This document shows, one piece after another, positions 63,222-64,000 of a stretch of DNA of 64,000 bases; positions within the stretch are counted from its first letter, which is position 1; every line of letters starts with the position of its first letter. A program made the translations under genes and the position numbers. The stretch is from the NCBI RefSeq assembly GCF_022374895.2, contig NZ_CP092423.2, positions 310,001-374,000 of the forward strand. Direction: 5' to 3'. Under the pieces are notes generated by a model that was given only the letters and a program-made list of their open reading frames with translations, did no database searches and was not told the origin of the DNA. This stretch comes from Mycobacterium lentiflavum (GTDB lineage: Bacteria > Actinomycetota > Actinomycetes > Mycobacteriales > Mycobacteriaceae).

Positions 63222-64000
63222 GTGTGGTCCTACCGGATCATCGCCCCGTATGAGTTCGAGCGCACGTCGATCGCCGAGAAGCAGCCGGACGACCTGGCCG
63301 ACGGACAGGTGCTGCTGCGGTTCCTGGCCGCCGGAGTGTGCGGCAGCGACCTCCCGGGTTTCCGGGGTGCCCAGGGCAGACTTGCGGGTGACGACGGACC
63401 GAGCGCGGCCGAGAAGGACGGCTTCCCGATCCACGAAGTGGCCGGTGAGGTGATTGCCAGCCGGCATCCCGAACACCGGATCGGCGATCGCGTGGTGGGC
63501 TGGGCCTCCGGATTCGACGGCTTGATGGAGCGGGTCATCACTGACGGCAACGGCCTTGCGCCGTACGACCCGGGGCTGACCGCGGCGCAGGCCGTCGGGC
63601 TGCAGCCGCTGGCGTGCGTCCTGTATGCCTGCGAGCAATTGCCGGACCTGGCGGACAAGCACGTCGCGATCATCGGCCAGGGCTCGATCGGGCTGCTGTT
63701 CTCCTACGTCGCCAAGGCTGCCGGGGCCCGTCGCGTCACCGGTGTTGACCCCGTCGACCGGCAAAGCCTCGCAACGACATTCGGCGTGGACGAGGTGGTG
63801 CGGGCGACCAGCGACCGCTGGGTCAGCCGGCTGGCGCCGGCCGACCGCGCGGACATCGTCATCGAGGCCGTCGGTCATCAGGTCGCCACCCTGGGCCATG
63901 CCATCGAAGCCGCCGCCCCCGGCGGCACCGTCTTCTACTTCGGCGTCGCCGACGACGAGGCCTACCCGATTAGCATGCGTCTCATGCTGCGCAACAACCT
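63222..64000 (+). CDS. Zinc-type alcohol dehydrogenase (MDR family), 3' truncated
   Basis: A GTG one base after the P450 stop opens a frame that stays open to the window end (259 codons). N-terminal GroES-like domain with AAGVCGSDLPGFRG (catalytic zinc Cys), FPIHEVAGEVIA (HE pair) and RIGDRVVGW. Rossmann loop VAIIGQGSIGLLFSYVAKAAGARRVTGVD (GxGxxG). It probably oxidises an alcohol made by the P450. The rest of the gene lies outside the window. Confidence 0.85.
   Translation, partial: MWSYRIIAPYEFERTSIAEKQPDDLADGQVLLRFLAAGVCGSDLPGFRGAQGRLAGDDGPSAAEKDGFPIHEVAGEVIASRHPEHRIGDRVVGWASGFDGLMERVITDGNGLAPYDPGLTAAQAVGLQPLACVLYACEQLPDLADKHVAIIGQGSIGLLFSYVAKAAGARRVTGVDPVDRQSLATTFGVDEVVRATSDRWVSRLAPADRADIVIEAVGHQVATLGHAIEAAAPGGTVFYFGVADDEAYPISMRLMLRNN

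Overview
The window is GC-rich chromosomal DNA from a Mycobacterium, most likely a slow-growing non-tuberculous species. The evidence is antigen 85C, a mycolic-acid cyclopropane-synthase-type methyltransferase, F420-dependent oxidoreductases including an Fgd2-type Tat lipoprotein, maltokinase, PtpB, and a gene order that follows M. tuberculosis H37Rv from Rv0127 (mak) to Rv0161. Rv equivalences are from memory of that genome and of protein sequences, not from a search. No rRNA, tRNA, CRISPR array, transposase, prophage or plasmid gene was seen.

Layout. 0-9.7 kb: end of mak, a DUF1275 membrane protein, fbpC, a MarR-ABC exporter operon, a phosphoesterase, htdZ, fadE1, a GAF-ANTAR protein, fgd2 and a GNAT. 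9.7-17.3 kb: a block absent at this place in M. tuberculosis, with tetR/ferredoxin reductase/desaturase, SRPBCC-LLM, and tetR-DUF1214/sulfotransferase. 17.3-24.5 kb: ephF, a frameshifted mop gene, tetR/cyp138, msrA, and Rv0138-Rv0142 equivalents. 24.5-38.3 kb: dps, a ClC channel, pirin-tetR, four tandem SAM methyltransferases, an aldehyde dehydrogenase, an SDR, a CmaA-like enzyme, ptpB, fadE2 and an NTF2-like protein. 38.4-42.5 kb: pntAa-pntAb-pntB, a 41-codon gene and tetR. 42.5-49.5 kb: a membrane acyltransferase pair, a MacS-type two-component system, a hydrolase and two oxidoreductases, in the place where M. tuberculosis has PE3/PE4. 49.7-51.1 kb: the Rv0161-type FAD oxidase. 51.1-64 kb: a lineage-specific catabolic cluster that runs off the window.

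Main result. The last 13 kb look like one regulated catabolic system. A 28-bp element, TTTACAAA-N8-(G/A)AAGTGTCA(C/T)GC, occurs three times with fixed spacing. It lies in front of an SMP-30/thioesterase/TetR operon, between divergent SRPBCC and TesB-LLM-acyl-CoA dehydrogenase units, and in front of a hypothetical-P450-alcohol dehydrogenase operon. The TetR at the end of the first operon is the natural candidate regulator. Inside this block an HxlR/NmrA divergent pair has its own two palindromes spaced 40 bp apart. The substrate cannot be told from sequence; the enzyme set suggests P450 or dehydrogenase oxidation of a hydrophobic compound, then CoA activation and acyl-CoA oxidation.

Other signals are twin GGTAC-N6-GTACC operators before cyp138, a KstR-type palindrome before the Rv0138-type gene, a palindrome shared by the two-component operon and the acyltransferase gene, a cysteine-rich 23-codon ORF overlapping the start of the DUF1275 gene, and several long intergenic hairpins of similar build.
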